Positions 52,448-62,543 are shown, counted from the first letter of the stretch. The stretch: 64,000 nucleotides of DNA from Sporolactobacillus pectinivorans (GCF_002802965.1 NZ_NXGA01000001.1:1660922-1724921); one strand, 5' to 3'. Made by a program: numbers and translations. The notes: generated by a model not told the origin, from the sequence alone.

Positions 52448-54248
52448 TTTGCTCACGCTTTCCAGCGACTATAGTGGCCAGGAGGAGAAAAGGAATAAAC
52501 AGCAAGTAGTTGCTAAACAGATAACGTGGATCCTGGGCAGGTATAGCCGCTGCCATCGATCCCAGATTCAGGAATGCCGGCACGGCAGCAAGCAACAGTT
52601 TCCATTTACCTTTAAGCACGATGACGAACAGGAATACTGCCGTCAGATACAGATAAAAAGCCGGGAGCACAAAAATTCTGGCCAATCCACTCAGAAAAAG
52701 ATTATTATAACTTTTAATTAAAGATGCAAGCCCAACGTTGGCATATTGTGTCCCGTAGGCTGAATAATGAAAAGGCTTATAGTGTACATGATCCTGTTTT
52801 ATTGTTTTTGCTGAAAGAAAATACACCGGCCGGTAACTGCTGAATGCCTTGTAGCGGAATATCGGGCGCATCTGGTTCTGCGGAATATTGAGCTTGTAGA
52901 CGAGTTGTTCCATGCTCAGAAAAGCACTTGTAGCCTGCTTCGGGTTTTGAAGAACGATCGAAGCCCAGTTTTTTGCGAAACCTATCGGATTTGTCCGGAT
53001 AGGGGTTTTATTGAATCCCTTGTGGAATTTTACAGGATCCACCTGAGACGGCTGATAGACACGTTTCCATTCCTTTGCAGGGAAAATATGATTGAAGAAG
53101 CTCTTCTGAGACGGGCTCATCTTTCCGTTATCTTTAATAATACCGCCGATTTGCTGGATCGGAATGCCTAGTGACTCCGTTTTATCAGCCGGATAAACAT
53201 GGTAGTAGCTGAAAATCGGACCGGTAACAATCAGAAAGGTAACCGCAGCGGCAATAAAAACGCCGTACATGCGCCAGTAATTTTTCCGGAAGAAAAAAGG
53301 AAAAATTACTATGGTAACGAGTAGAACCGGCCAGCCGTTATGTCTAAAGAAGATCAGCCCTGCAATGGAGAGGTAGAGCCCGATCAGATGGGCATATGAT
53401 TTCAACCAAGCTCCTCTGGAGTGAATAACAAGGACCAGCATTGTCGTCAGCCAAAGGAGAAAATAGCAGTACAGAGTATCCTTCCATATGATCACCGAAT
53501 ACAAAGCATCCATCGGGAATAATGAAAGAAACAACCAACCGGTAATGACCAGCCATCGATTCGCGCCAAGCGATCTGAAAACATAAACGACGTATCCAAC
53601 GATTGCGCTGACTGTAGTAAACTGAACAATCACAAATGCGGCCGGATTATCCCATACTTTTGTTGTCAGCAGTATAATCCACGTCATCATCACTGGATGC
53701 CAGTCATTAAAAAAAGTGGAGTGGGCCTGCTGCCATTGATTGACCGAATCAATGACCAGAATGCCCGGGTAAAAAGCCCAGAAGTAAATCAATGACACTG
53801 CCAGAGGAAGGAGGGCATAGATCAGCATGTATCGCTTTTTCTGGATCAACGCATCACTGTTCTTCGAAAAGGTCAAAAGCAGCCAGGCGACCGCTGAAAC
53901 AAAAAAGAGTAAAAATAGAAATGCAGCAACGGAAACAGCTGCCGTTGCCAGTAAATAATATCCCCACAGGTGAAAGGAGGCCGGTTTCAGCGCAACTGTC
54001 ATAATAAGTGACAGAACAACAAGGAAAACGAAAGAGAACATCCTGCCTTTTTTGCTGAGCAATCGATAAGGTTTAAAAAATGAACCGCTGACTATCCCGA
54101 AGCTGAAAATCCCTCCAGCCAGGATAAATAAAATCAATGAAACGAAGTGGATGTTCTGAAACGGGTGTGTATAGAAATAGGTACCTGTGCCGACAGACAG
54201 GCCTGCCAGTATGCTGATGGTAAGATAGAGTGAAAATTTATTGTTCAT
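52440..54248 (-). CDS. Large GT-C type membrane protein (DUF6020-like)
   Basis: 602 residues with about 12 helices and a ~110-residue outside region (about 375-485). The first outside loop after the helix near residue 145 has YPGILVIDSVNQWQQAHSTFFNDWHPVM: the acidic residue and the DWHP motif look like the catalytic loop of GT-C glycosyltransferases. The C-terminus ends PAQDPRYLFSNYLLFIPFLLLA. I associate it with DUF6020. It is coupled by ATGA to the GT2 gene upstream and overlaps the EamA gene downstream; it probably uses a polyprenyl-phosphate sugar to glycosylate an envelope polymer. Confidence 0.75.
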   Translation of the reverse strand: MNNKFSLYLTISILAGLSVGTGTYFYTHPFQNIHFVSLILFILAGGIFSFGIVSGSFFKPYRLLSKKGRMFSFVFLVVLSLIMTVALKPASFHLWGYYLLATAAVSVAAFLFLLFFVSAVAWLLLTFSKNSDALIQKKRYMLIYALLPLAVSLIYFWAFYPGILVIDSVNQWQQAHSTFFNDWHPVMMTWIILLTTKVWDNPAAFVIVQFTTVSAIVGYVVYVFRSLGANRWLVITGWLFLSLFPMDALYSVIIWKDTLYCYFLLWLTTMLVLVIHSRGAWLKSYAHLIGLYLSIAGLIFFRHNGWPVLLVTIVIFPFFFRKNYWRMYGVFIAAAVTFLIVTGPIFSYYHVYPADKTESLGIPIQQIGGIIKDNGKMSPSQKSFFNHIFPAKEWKRVYQPSQVDPVKFHKGFNKTPIRTNPIGFAKNWASIVLQNPKQATSAFLSMEQLVYKLNIPQNQMRPIFRYKAFSSYRPVYFLSAKTIKQDHVHYKPFHYSAYGTQYANVGLASLIKSYNNLFLSGLARIFVLPAFYLYLTAVFLFVIVLKGKWKLLLAAVPAFLNLGSMAAAIPAQDPRYLFSNYLLFIPFLLLATIVAGKREQNV

Positions 54249-55198
54249 CCTTTCATGACCTGCTCTCTTTCACGTTTAAGTGATTCATGAATTTGATGCA
54301 AATCGACCTCATATTGCTTTCGGGCATTGTTGACGACCGTATCCAGTATGAGCCCGCAAACAAGCGAAAGCATGGCCATCATGACGAGTCCGACCGCAAG
54401 TATAGCGGAAGGTACTTTATATATATAATGGAACCTGAGAAATTCGAGTATGACAGGGACACCTGCGATTAGTCCGAGCAAGGTCAGAAAACCGGCCCAG
54501 ATTGAAAAAAACTCCAACGGTTTGTAATCTTTAAACAGTGTAAAAATAGTTTTAATCACCTTAAAACCGTCGCTGAATGTATTCAGTTTGGATTCGCTTC
54601 CGCTTGGCCGGTCACGGTAATCAATCGGTAATTCCTTGACTTTAAAACGTTTGTCAAGGGAATGGATACTCATTTCTGTTTCAATCTCATACCCGGCGCT
54701 GGCAATCGGAAATGAGCGGACAAAGAGTTTGTTGAATCCCCGGTAGCCGGTCATGATGTCGTTGATGTTGCTTTTATAAAGGCGGTTAATCAGATTTCTG
54801 ACCAGATTGTTGCCGAAATTATGAAATGCTCTTTTGTTCTCATCTTCATAAGCACCATTTGACAAGCGGTCCCCGATAGTCATATCTGCCTCACCGTTAA
54901 TCAGCGGTTCCAGTAGATCGCGCGCCGCTTCGGCGGGATAAGTGTCGTCACCATCGACCATGATGTAATAATCTGCGTCAATGTCGAAAAACATTGAACG
55001 GACAACATTGCCCTTTCCCTGGCGTCTTTCTTCCACAACGTGAACGCCTTTTTCTGTTGCAATCACTTTGGTTTTGTCTGTAGAATTATTATCATAAACG
55101 TAAATATCCGATTCAGGCAGTTCATGTTTAAAATCATCGATGACCTTGCCGATTGTCAGTTCCTCATTATAGCAAGGAATCAATACTGCGACTTTCAT
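54245..55198 (-). CDS. Polyprenyl-phosphate glycosyltransferase (GT2, DPM-like)
   Basis: 317 residues. GT2 core: KVAVLIPCYNEELTIGKVIDDF, VYDNNSTDKT, QGKGNVVRSMF, MVDGDDTYP (metal-binding DGDD), and GYRGFNKLFVRSFP. Two C-terminal helices (about 235-255 and 265-290) anchor it. This is the dolichyl/undecaprenyl-phosphate sugar synthase type, the same role as ArnC. First gene of the minus-strand cassette; its stop overlaps the GT-C start. Its -10 is probably one of two TATAAT copies on the minus strand within 55230-55250, without clear -35. Confidence 0.88.
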   Translation of the reverse strand: MKVAVLIPCYNEELTIGKVIDDFKHELPESDIYVYDNNSTDKTKVIATEKGVHVVEERRQGKGNVVRSMFFDIDADYYIMVDGDDTYPAEAARDLLEPLINGEADMTIGDRLSNGAYEDENKRAFHNFGNNLVRNLINRLYKSNINDIMTGYRGFNKLFVRSFPIASAGYEIETEMSIHSLDKRFKVKELPIDYRDRPSGSESKLNTFSDGFKVIKTIFTLFKDYKPLEFFSIWAGFLTLLGLIAGVPVILEFLRFHYIYKVPSAILAVGLVMMAMLSLVCGLILDTVVNNARKQYEVDLHQIHESLKREREQVMKG

Positions 55199-55289
55199 GT
55201 TTTACACTCCCTATTTACCCCATTATCGTTTTGTATTATAGATTATAACATGTCCTTAAATGTAAAATATGTATATTTTTGAAACCTGT

Positions 55290-55318
55290 TTGAGATGGGC
55301 CAAATATTGTTTTATAAT
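55290..55318 (+). promoter_or_regulatory. Promoter of the 1165-residue fusion gene
   Basis: TTGAGA (55290-55295), 17-base spacer, perfect TATAAT (55313-55318), about 105 bases before the start codon. Confidence 0.75.
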
Positions 55319-55423
55319 GTCGAATGACTGCACAAATTGCATGAAGAAGGCTCCGATTGAAAAAAGGTGCTGAGACGAACTTATACATCATTCAAAAATG
55401 GTTGAGAAAGAGGTTTTTGAATC

Positions 55424-58400
55424 ATGAACTTACCGAAAATCAGCGTTATTGTTCCAATATATAATGTTCAGCAATATTTGGAGGCCTGCCTGGATTCGCT
55501 CGTTGACCAGACGTTTCAAAGCATTGAGATTATTATGATTAATGATGGCTCTACTGACAAAAGCGGTGAAGTGATGCATCGCTATGCTGATCGCTATGCG
55601 AATTTCTTAGCCTTCGATAAGCAGAACGGAGGGCTCGGGCAGGCAAGAAATTACGGCATGCAGTTTGCGAGAGGCGAGTATATTGCTTTTGTGGATTCAG
55701 ACGACATTGTGGCATTTGACGCCTATGAAAAAATGTACGCTCTTGCTGAAGAAACCCATTCGGATATCGTTGTTGGCAATGTCATGCGCTTTAATTCCAT
55801 GAAAACATATCCTTCTGTTCTGCACGAGAAAATATTTACAAAGAAAAAATTAAGCACTCACATCTCCCGTGATCATGAGCTGATCTATGATACAACAGCC
55901 TGGAATAAACTGTTTCGGAAATCTTTCTGGGATGAGAACCACCTCGTTTTCCCTGAACACATGCTTTATGAAGATATACCGGTGACTATTCCGGCCCATT
56001 ACCTGGCCCGCGCTGTGGATGTTCTGGACGATGTGGTCTACTACTGGCGGTCCAGGGATTTTGGCGACCAGTCTATTACACAGAACAGAACCGATATCAG
56101 AAATCTGAAAGACCGATTAAAAGCCGTCGGTATGGTCAATGACTTCTTCACGGATCATCATATTGGGGGTTCGCTTCTGGCCGAGAAAGATTATAAGGTA
56201 CTGAATACCGATTTATTGGTCTATTTGAACAAACTGACGGAGGCCAATGATCAGTATATTGATCTCTACTTCGATGAAGTTTCGCCGTATCTTAAGAAGG
56301 TTCCGGAAGAGGGTTTTCTTAAGCTCTGGCCTATCGACCGGATGAAATATTATTTCGTGAAAGAAATGGATAAGCAAAAAGTGCTGGCCTTGCTTCGGCT
56401 TCAGCAAAGCGGGGGAGTGGCAAGCCAGAAATTAACGCGGCGCGGCAGTCACTATTATGCAGAGTATCTGTACCATAATCTTGTACCTGAGTCCTTGCTG
56501 CTTATTGACGACAATTTGCAGGTCCAGCGTAAAACGCGCACTGCAAAATGGCAGGGGCATAACCTGAATATTTCGGGCTATGCCTATATTCAAAAGATTA
56601 ATGTGGCACATAAGTGGGATGTAAAGATGCAATTTGCATTAGTCAATGAAGATACGGGTGCGAAAATTCCACTCAAAGAGTGCCGGCTGAGTCGAAACAT
56701 TGCGAACACGATACAGCACGGTATCTGGGCCAGAAAAAAATATCTCCCGTTTTTATTTGTTAACAATTATAACTGGTCGGAAATCGCGGTATCTGTTCCT
56801 TTCAATCAGGCTCCGTTCGGTGAGCTTCCCTACGGCAGTTACTTTATTGAAGGAACAATTAAGGCCGGGGGATTGACGCGCTCTTTCAAAATGGGTTCTC
56901 CGGTAAGAGGAGAAAACCCGCGTCCTGATTCCATGTTTCAGTCCAATTATGTCATCCGGGTGGAGTACGGAAACAACTGGGATCTTCATATCGTTAAGGA
57001 AAAAATTGTGACGATCGCTGAAAATATTAATGTCAGCGGTTGTGCTCTGCAAATATCAGGGCGGACGGAAGATCCGGATCGTTTTCAAGGACTGGCACTA
57101 AAAAAGTTAAAAAGCGGCTCGTATCAGCACTTTGCCGGATCAATCAAACAGTCAGCTTTCAGCGGCGAAATACCATTGGCAACTTTCCAAAATGACAATG
57201 GATATGGTGAATGGGATACCTTCTTTATGTCTGCTGCCGGAAACGCAAAGCCCATCTACCAGCTAAAAAGCCGTGAAACAAAACTCGACGTTGGTTTTGC
57301 AGAAATAGAGGCTAAAACAAACCAAATCGGCCATTTGTTTATTAAAGTACGCCGCCTGGGTGCTGAACTTGTGAAGGTTGATCAAAAAGGAGACAAGATA
57401 CAACTGACGGCGGCTGTACCCCCCTCTCTGGAGGATAAAGATATTAAGATGAGGCTGCAGTTTCTTTCTTCGGATCATCATGAATCCTTCTTTCTTTCTT
57501 TGGATGACGCGTATGCCAAAGATCGGTTCGGGCGCTCCATTCATTGCGGAACCCTCGACCTCAAGGGGACGATTGGAAAGGAGCTTTTAAGGCATCAGGC
57601 TTTTAATCTTTTCTTGGCGCTGGGGCCGGAGTCTAGTGAGGTTTTCAAGCAGCATCCGGTTTATTCGGATGACTTATTGCAGAGTGAAGTTGTTTATGAT
57701 CGGAAGGTTTACGAATTCAGCCAGGATGCAGATCTGTCGACTGTGATGTGTGTATCCGCAAAGTGGGGATGGATCGAGCGCGGGAGGCTGCGCAGGGCAG
57801 TTTTGAGACGGCTCGTTTACCCCGCGGCACGGCTGCTGCCAATAAAGCGGAAGACGATTGTTTTCGAAAGCTACTGGGGCAAAAGCTATGAGTGTAATCC
57901 AAGGGCACTCTATGAATATATCGACAAAAACTATCCGGAATACGAAACAGTCTGGTGCTTGAATAATCCTCTGACACATGTTGACGGGCATGCAAAAATA
58001 GTTAGAAGGTATTCACTGAAATATGACTACTATCTGGCGAGAGCAAAGTATTTTGTCAATAACGTCAACTTTCCTACTTTTTACCGTAAGCGCGACAGGG
58101 CCGTTGAACTGCAGACAATGCACGGCACTCCTTTGAAGACACTTGGGCTTGACGTACCGGGTGAAATCAAACCTGGTAAGAACATGGAAGAGTATCTGGA
58201 AAAGAACAGGCGATGGGATTATTTATCTGTGCCAAGCGATTATGTCGCAAAAATTGCGGCAAGGGCTTTTAAACACAGGGCAGAGATTATCGAATCCGGC
58301 TATCCGCGCAATGATAAGCTGTTTTTTGATAATCGGCCGGAGAAAATAGCTGGAATAAAAAAAAGGCTGGGTATCCCGGTTGATAAAAAAGTGATCTTCT

Positions 58401-58921
58401 ATGCGCCAACCTGGCGGGTGAAAAATTACTTCAAACTGGAAATTGATATCCCGCGGCTCAGAGAAGCGACGGGCGGTGATTATGTGCTTCTGGTTAAATT
58501 TCATCATTTTGTCGCGTCTGCCGTACTTCTTGATGAGGGAGAAGCAACAGATTTTGTTTTCAATGAATCGGATTATGACGATATCCGGGATCTCTATTTA
58601 ATTGCGGACGTATTAATTACCGATTACTCATCCGTGATGTTTGATTTTTCTATATTGAACCGACCGATTCTTTTATTTACTTACGATCTCGAAAATTACC
58701 GTGACAATCTGCGCGGTATGTATTTCGATATTATCAAGGAAGCTCCGGGGCCGCTTTGCATGACTAATGATGATCTGATTCACGAACTCCAGTCGATCGG
58801 TCAGTTCAGAACAAATTATGGAGACAGGCTGAATGCATTCAGGGCAAAGTTTAATACCTATGATCAGGGAAATGCGAGTGAACAGTGCTTTAATGCATTG
58901 ACGGGACATTTGGAAAAGTAA
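55424..58921 (+). CDS. Bifunctional GT2 glycosyltransferase / CDP-glycerol glycerophosphotransferase (TagF-like) fusion
   Basis: 1165 residues in three parts. Residues 1-320 form a GT2 domain (ISVIVPIYNVQQYLEACLDSL, MINDGSTDKSGE, FVDSDD at 90-94). About 340-790 is a beta-rich region without a known name. About 800-1165 is a Glyphos_transf domain as in TagF/TarB: KTIVFESYWGKSYECNPRALYEY, MHGTPLKTLG near 899, FYAPTWR near 991 and DVLITDYSSVMFDF near 1061. It should add a sugar and glycerol phosphate units to a growing teichoic acid-like polymer on the cytoplasmic face. The ribosome site is GAAAGAGG. The paralogue at 60853 lacks the TagF part. Confidence 0.9.
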   Translation: MNLPKISVIVPIYNVQQYLEACLDSLVDQTFQSIEIIMINDGSTDKSGEVMHRYADRYANFLAFDKQNGGLGQARNYGMQFARGEYIAFVDSDDIVAFDAYEKMYALAEETHSDIVVGNVMRFNSMKTYPSVLHEKIFTKKKLSTHISRDHELIYDTTAWNKLFRKSFWDENHLVFPEHMLYEDIPVTIPAHYLARAVDVLDDVVYYWRSRDFGDQSITQNRTDIRNLKDRLKAVGMVNDFFTDHHIGGSLLAEKDYKVLNTDLLVYLNKLTEANDQYIDLYFDEVSPYLKKVPEEGFLKLWPIDRMKYYFVKEMDKQKVLALLRLQQSGGVASQKLTRRGSHYYAEYLYHNLVPESLLLIDDNLQVQRKTRTAKWQGHNLNISGYAYIQKINVAHKWDVKMQFALVNEDTGAKIPLKECRLSRNIANTIQHGIWARKKYLPFLFVNNYNWSEIAVSVPFNQAPFGELPYGSYFIEGTIKAGGLTRSFKMGSPVRGENPRPDSMFQSNYVIRVEYGNNWDLHIVKEKIVTIAENINVSGCALQISGRTEDPDRFQGLALKKLKSGSYQHFAGSIKQSAFSGEIPLATFQNDNGYGEWDTFFMSAAGNAKPIYQLKSRETKLDVGFAEIEAKTNQIGHLFIKVRRLGAELVKVDQKGDKIQLTAAVPPSLEDKDIKMRLQFLSSDHHESFFLSLDDAYAKDRFGRSIHCGTLDLKGTIGKELLRHQAFNLFLALGPESSEVFKQHPVYSDDLLQSEVVYDRKVYEFSQDADLSTVMCVSAKWGWIERGRLRRAVLRRLVYPAARLLPIKRKTIVFESYWGKSYECNPRALYEYIDKNYPEYETVWCLNNPLTHVDGHAKIVRRYSLKYDYYLARAKYFVNNVNFPTFYRKRDRAVELQTMHGTPLKTLGLDVPGEIKPGKNMEEYLEKNRRWDYLSVPSDYVAKIAARAFKHRAEIIESGYPRNDKLFFDNRPEKIAGIKKRLGIPVDKKVIFYAPTWRVKNYFKLEIDIPRLREATGGDYVLLVKFHHFVASAVLLDEGEATDFVFNESDYDDIRDLYLIADVLITDYSSVMFDFSILNRPILLFTYDLENYRDNLRGMYFDIIKEAPGPLCMTNDDLIHELQSIGQFRTNYGDRLNAFRAKFNTYDQGNASEQCFNALTGHLEK

Positions 58922-59013
58922 ATGTACGATCCTTTGCGGATTAGACGATTCGAATGATCGGGAACCGGGCAATTGAGCTGCTTTTGTGGGTACTGGATGG
59001 ATCTGAGTAGCAT

Positions 59014-59044
59014 GAAAAAGCACATGGCGCCATGCGCTTTTTTC
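59014..59044 (+). terminator. Terminator of the fusion gene
   Basis: AAAAAGC-a-CATGGC / GCCATG-c-GCTTTTTT, nearly perfect self-complementarity, ~95 bases after the stop. The following ~170 bases carry a TATAGT (59128-59133) but no clear promoter. Confidence 0.8.
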
Positions 59045-59213
59045 TTTGGGAAAAACTGAATGGTACAAAGTTAAAAAATGATATAAAAACTTTCTCATTA
59101 TTGTGGCGCCCGGTAACGAAATTAAGGTATAGTACATTACAGGTTGAAAGTTCTGCCTGGCAAATCAAATTTGGTTCTCGGGATTGTCAATATTTAGAGA
59201 ACCAGAGGAAAGA

Positions 59214-60800
59214 GTGCATGCCACAATGTCGGACGGTTACAGCATAAAAATCATCAAAAAGTTGGTTCATGCGATCCATGTGAATCTGTTTGCCGGCTTT
59301 TTATTTTTGTATGCATTTTTCATTATGCTTTTTTTTACACAGTCATCACCCTTCTTCGCTTTAAACAACTGGGATGATGCAAACGCCTTCTTTACTGTCG
59401 GAAAGGGAATGGCTTTAGGGCTTATTCCCTACAAGGATCTTTTCGAACAGAAAGGACCCTTGCTTTACGCCATCTACGAGCTGGGCTATCTGATTTCACA
59501 TACAAACTTTTTCGGGGTTTATTTGCTTGAAAGCATGGCGATGTTTTTTGATTTGCTCTTAGCTTTTAAAATTGCTAAATTTTATTTGAATTGGCTGCCG
59601 GCTGCCCTCGTTTCCCTGTTTTTTCCGATACTGATTTTGAACCAGTCGGCTTTTTACTTTGGTGGCAGCGCCGAGGAGTTTGCCATTCCATTTTTGATAC
59701 TTTTCCTGTACCTAATTCTGAGGCATTTTAAACTTTTTCACGGAAAACCATTCAGCAAACGGTTTTATATCGTCAGCGGGCTGATCATCGGCTGTATGCT
59801 TTGGATCAAATTTACTTTTCTTGGCGGCTGTATCGGCTTTTATATCGCGCTATTCATTATTCTTGCCGGCCAAAGGAAATGGAGAGAACTGGCTAAAGCA
59901 GCATTTTACACATTAATTGGTCTGGTTCTGTCGAGCGTGCCCTGGCTGATTTATTTTGGCGTCAATCATGCATTGAATGATTTGTTTGCTGTCTATTTTA
60001 AGTTTAATCTCTCAACCTACTCTTCACAGCTGACGATTCCCGATAAGCTGATCAACAGTGCTTTAGCCATCGGAGCGACGCTGAATAAAAATGTTGAAAG
60101 CAAGATCATGTTTTTAATCGGCATGGCAGATTTTCTGCTGACATGGAAATATTTTCGGTCGAGGGCGGAAAAATGGATGCTGTTCAGCATCGCTGTCGGC
60201 CTGATTCTCGGTGTCTATATCGGTGGAAGAGAATACGTTTATTACTTCCTGATTGTTACACCGTTGACACTTTTCGGCCTCATAGCGGTTGGCATGTTTC
60301 TCCAAAAGTCGAAACGTTTAATTCCTCATGACACGAGTGGTAAGGGAAAATGGATGACGATCATCTTTTTTGCCATAGTTACAATCTATCTGTGCTTCGG
60401 GTATAATACGAACATTCAGAGTTCCAGATTTATTGTCAAAAAGATGCCGGTTCAAAAGCAGTTTGCCGCAATTATTGACCGCCAGAAAAATCCGACATTG
60501 CTCAATTATGGTTTTTTGGATGGAGGCTTTTATTTAGCTGCTCATATTGAACCTGATGTCCGGTATTTCGAAAAGCAAAATATTGATCATACACTGTACC
60601 CTGAGAATATGAATGCACAGAACCAGTATGTACGCGAGGGAAAAACTCAGTTCGTTGTTGTCCGATCTGATATGCATTTGAATCCCGCACACATAAGAAT
60701 TCCGGACATTCATAATTTGTATCACGTGGTTGCTAAACAGATTCAAATATTGAACGGACGGCCTTCCCTGTATCTTTTGTTCCAGAAAAATGCGAGATAG
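59214..60800 (+). CDS. GT-C (GT39-like) membrane glycosyltransferase
   Basis: 528 residues from a GTG five bases after AGAGG; a TTG ten codons upstream and an ATG four codons downstream are alternatives. About 11-12 helices. The first outside loop has NNWDDANAFFTVGKGMALGLIPYKDLFEQKGPLLY; the acidic pair and the YKDLFEQKGP motif are typical of GT-C enzymes that use polyprenyl-phosphate sugars. A soluble C-terminal domain of ~110 residues (from about 410) lies outside. It may be the acceptor enzyme for the galU-GT2-gtrA module. Confidence 0.8.
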   Translation: MHATMSDGYSIKIIKKLVHAIHVNLFAGFLFLYAFFIMLFFTQSSPFFALNNWDDANAFFTVGKGMALGLIPYKDLFEQKGPLLYAIYELGYLISHTNFFGVYLLESMAMFFDLLLAFKIAKFYLNWLPAALVSLFFPILILNQSAFYFGGSAEEFAIPFLILFLYLILRHFKLFHGKPFSKRFYIVSGLIIGCMLWIKFTFLGGCIGFYIALFIILAGQRKWRELAKAAFYTLIGLVLSSVPWLIYFGVNHALNDLFAVYFKFNLSTYSSQLTIPDKLINSALAIGATLNKNVESKIMFLIGMADFLLTWKYFRSRAEKWMLFSIAVGLILGVYIGGREYVYYFLIVTPLTLFGLIAVGMFLQKSKRLIPHDTSGKGKWMTIIFFAIVTIYLCFGYNTNIQSSRFIVKKMPVQKQFAAIIDRQKNPTLLNYGFLDGGFYLAAHIEPDVRYFEKQNIDHTLYPENMNAQNQYVREGKTQFVVVRSDMHLNPAHIRIPDIHNLYHVVAKQIQILNGRPSLYLLFQKNAR

Positions 60801-60852
60801 CCCCTGTTCGGCTGAATCGCAGCTAAAGAATTAAGAAAGTGAGTTTTCGATA

Positions 60853-62466
60853 ATGTGCGCGTCGCCAAAGATCAGTATCATTGTTCCTATATACAACGTT
60901 GAAAAATATTTAAGAAAATGTCTCGACTCGCTGGCCGGTCAAACGATGAAGGATATTGAAGTGATTATGGTTAACGATGGCTCAACTGACCGAAGCGGTG
61001 AAATCATGCATCGGTATGCAGAAAAATATAGTCATTTTTTTGCTTATGATAAAACAAACGGGGGCCTTGGCCAGGCAAGAAATTTCGGAGTGAAGTATGC
61101 AAGGGGAATTTATATTGCTTTTGTCGATTCGGATGACCTTGTTGTACCTGCTGCCTATGAAAAAATGTTTTCAATGGTTGAATCGACACATTCTGACATG
61201 GTTATTGGCAATGTCATGCGTTTTAATGGTTATAAAAAGTTTCCTTCTGTTCTTCATCAACGATTTTTTGCCGGAGATAAACTGTGCACCCATATCACCC
61301 GTAATCCCGGACTGATTTATGACACAACAGCCTGGAATAAGCTGTACAGAAAGTCTTTCTGGGAAAGCAACCATTTCTCTTTTCCGGAAGGGATGCTTTA
61401 TGAGGACATTCCCGTTACATTTCCGGCACATTATCTGGCTGGATCAGTGGATGTTCTGGATGAAATTGTCTATCTTTGGCGATTCAGGAACTTCGGTGAT
61501 CATTCAATCACACAAAACAGGACCGATATCAGCAATCTGAAAGACCGTCTAAAAGCTGTTGAGCTGCTGAATAATTTTTTTGAGGATCAGATGATCACAG
61601 GCGACCTCTATGAGGCAAAAGATTTTAAACTGCTAAGCCTTGACTTCCTGCTTTACTTGAACAGGCTCCCTGAGGCTGATACCGCATATGTCAATTTGTT
61701 GATGGACTATGTATCAGATTATCTAAGCGAGGTACCGGAGAAGGTGCTACTCAGGTTAAAGCCGATCGAGCGGATGAAGTATTATTTTGTAGCAAAAATG
61801 GACAAAGAGAAACTATTCCAGCTGATTAACTTTCAGAAGAGTGCCGGTTTCCGCAGAAATAAAATCAGCAGGCACAATGATGGCCATTATTATGCAAACT
61901 ATCCATTTCACGATTCTGTTCCTGAGAAACTGCTTATGGTTGATTATAATCTGCAGGTCATACATGGAATAAGAAACGTTACCTGGCGGCGCAGCGATCT
62001 GATGGTCAATGGTTACGGCTTTATTGAAAAAATAGATGTGCTGCACAAAAAAGATGTAGCTATGAAATTTGCGCTCGTCAGCGAGGCAACCGGTATGACG
62101 TGGCCCATCGACCGGATCCGTGTCAATAAATCCAGGATGAATTCAATCAAGGCGGCGTTTTCCGGCAGACTGCGGCGTCCGCATTTTGATTTAGTCTATC
62201 ATTACGATTGGTCTTCCTTCTCTATGCGTTTGCCTTTTGAACGGCAGCCCTTTGATAGCCTGCCGCCCGGGTCGTACATCATCAAAGGAGAGATCACGGC
62301 AGGCGGGTTGGTGCGTTCGTTTGTCGTTGGGGGCTGGTTCGGCAAGCAGGATGTTTTTAGGAATATGGGCGATACGGGTAATGTAATTCACATTAAGTCC
62401 GGTGGAAGCGGGAAACTGTATCTTATAAAGGGCGAGAAAAAAGCTCAGCAAGCAGAAAAATGTTAA
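60853..62466 (+). CDS. GT2 glycosyltransferase with beta domain, shortened paralogue of the 1165-residue protein
   Basis: 537 residues. It parallels residues 1-~530 of the protein at 55424 with high similarity throughout: ISIIVPIYNVEKYLRKCLDSL, MVNDGSTDRSGEIMHRYAEKY, NGGLGQARNFG, FVDSDD, and the shared DTTAWNKL-RKSFW and YEDIPVT segments. It then stops in the beta region, without the TagF domain. The end is a clean stop and the frame is intact, so this seems a stable, single-function GT2 rather than debris. Likely a sugar or glycerol-phosphate transferase of the same polymer. Confidence 0.88.
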   Translation: MCASPKISIIVPIYNVEKYLRKCLDSLAGQTMKDIEVIMVNDGSTDRSGEIMHRYAEKYSHFFAYDKTNGGLGQARNFGVKYARGIYIAFVDSDDLVVPAAYEKMFSMVESTHSDMVIGNVMRFNGYKKFPSVLHQRFFAGDKLCTHITRNPGLIYDTTAWNKLYRKSFWESNHFSFPEGMLYEDIPVTFPAHYLAGSVDVLDEIVYLWRFRNFGDHSITQNRTDISNLKDRLKAVELLNNFFEDQMITGDLYEAKDFKLLSLDFLLYLNRLPEADTAYVNLLMDYVSDYLSEVPEKVLLRLKPIERMKYYFVAKMDKEKLFQLINFQKSAGFRRNKISRHNDGHYYANYPFHDSVPEKLLMVDYNLQVIHGIRNVTWRRSDLMVNGYGFIEKIDVLHKKDVAMKFALVSEATGMTWPIDRIRVNKSRMNSIKAAFSGRLRRPHFDLVYHYDWSSFSMRLPFERQPFDSLPPGSYIIKGEITAGGLVRSFVVGGWFGKQDVFRNMGDTGNVIHIKSGGSGKLYLIKGEKKAQQAEKC

Positions 62467-62514
62467 CTTGAGTCACTTTTCTGAAATTCTGGGAACCGGT
62501 TGGATTGGGACAGA

Positions 62515-62543
62515 TTGAAATTCCATTAGTAAAGAATTATAAT
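62515..62543 (+). promoter_or_regulatory. Promoter of tagD-tagB
   Basis: TTGAAA (62515-62520), 17-base spacer, perfect TATAAT (62538-62543), ~98 bases before tagD. The leader holds a small hairpin GAGGC/GCCTC (62579-62607). Confidence 0.8.
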
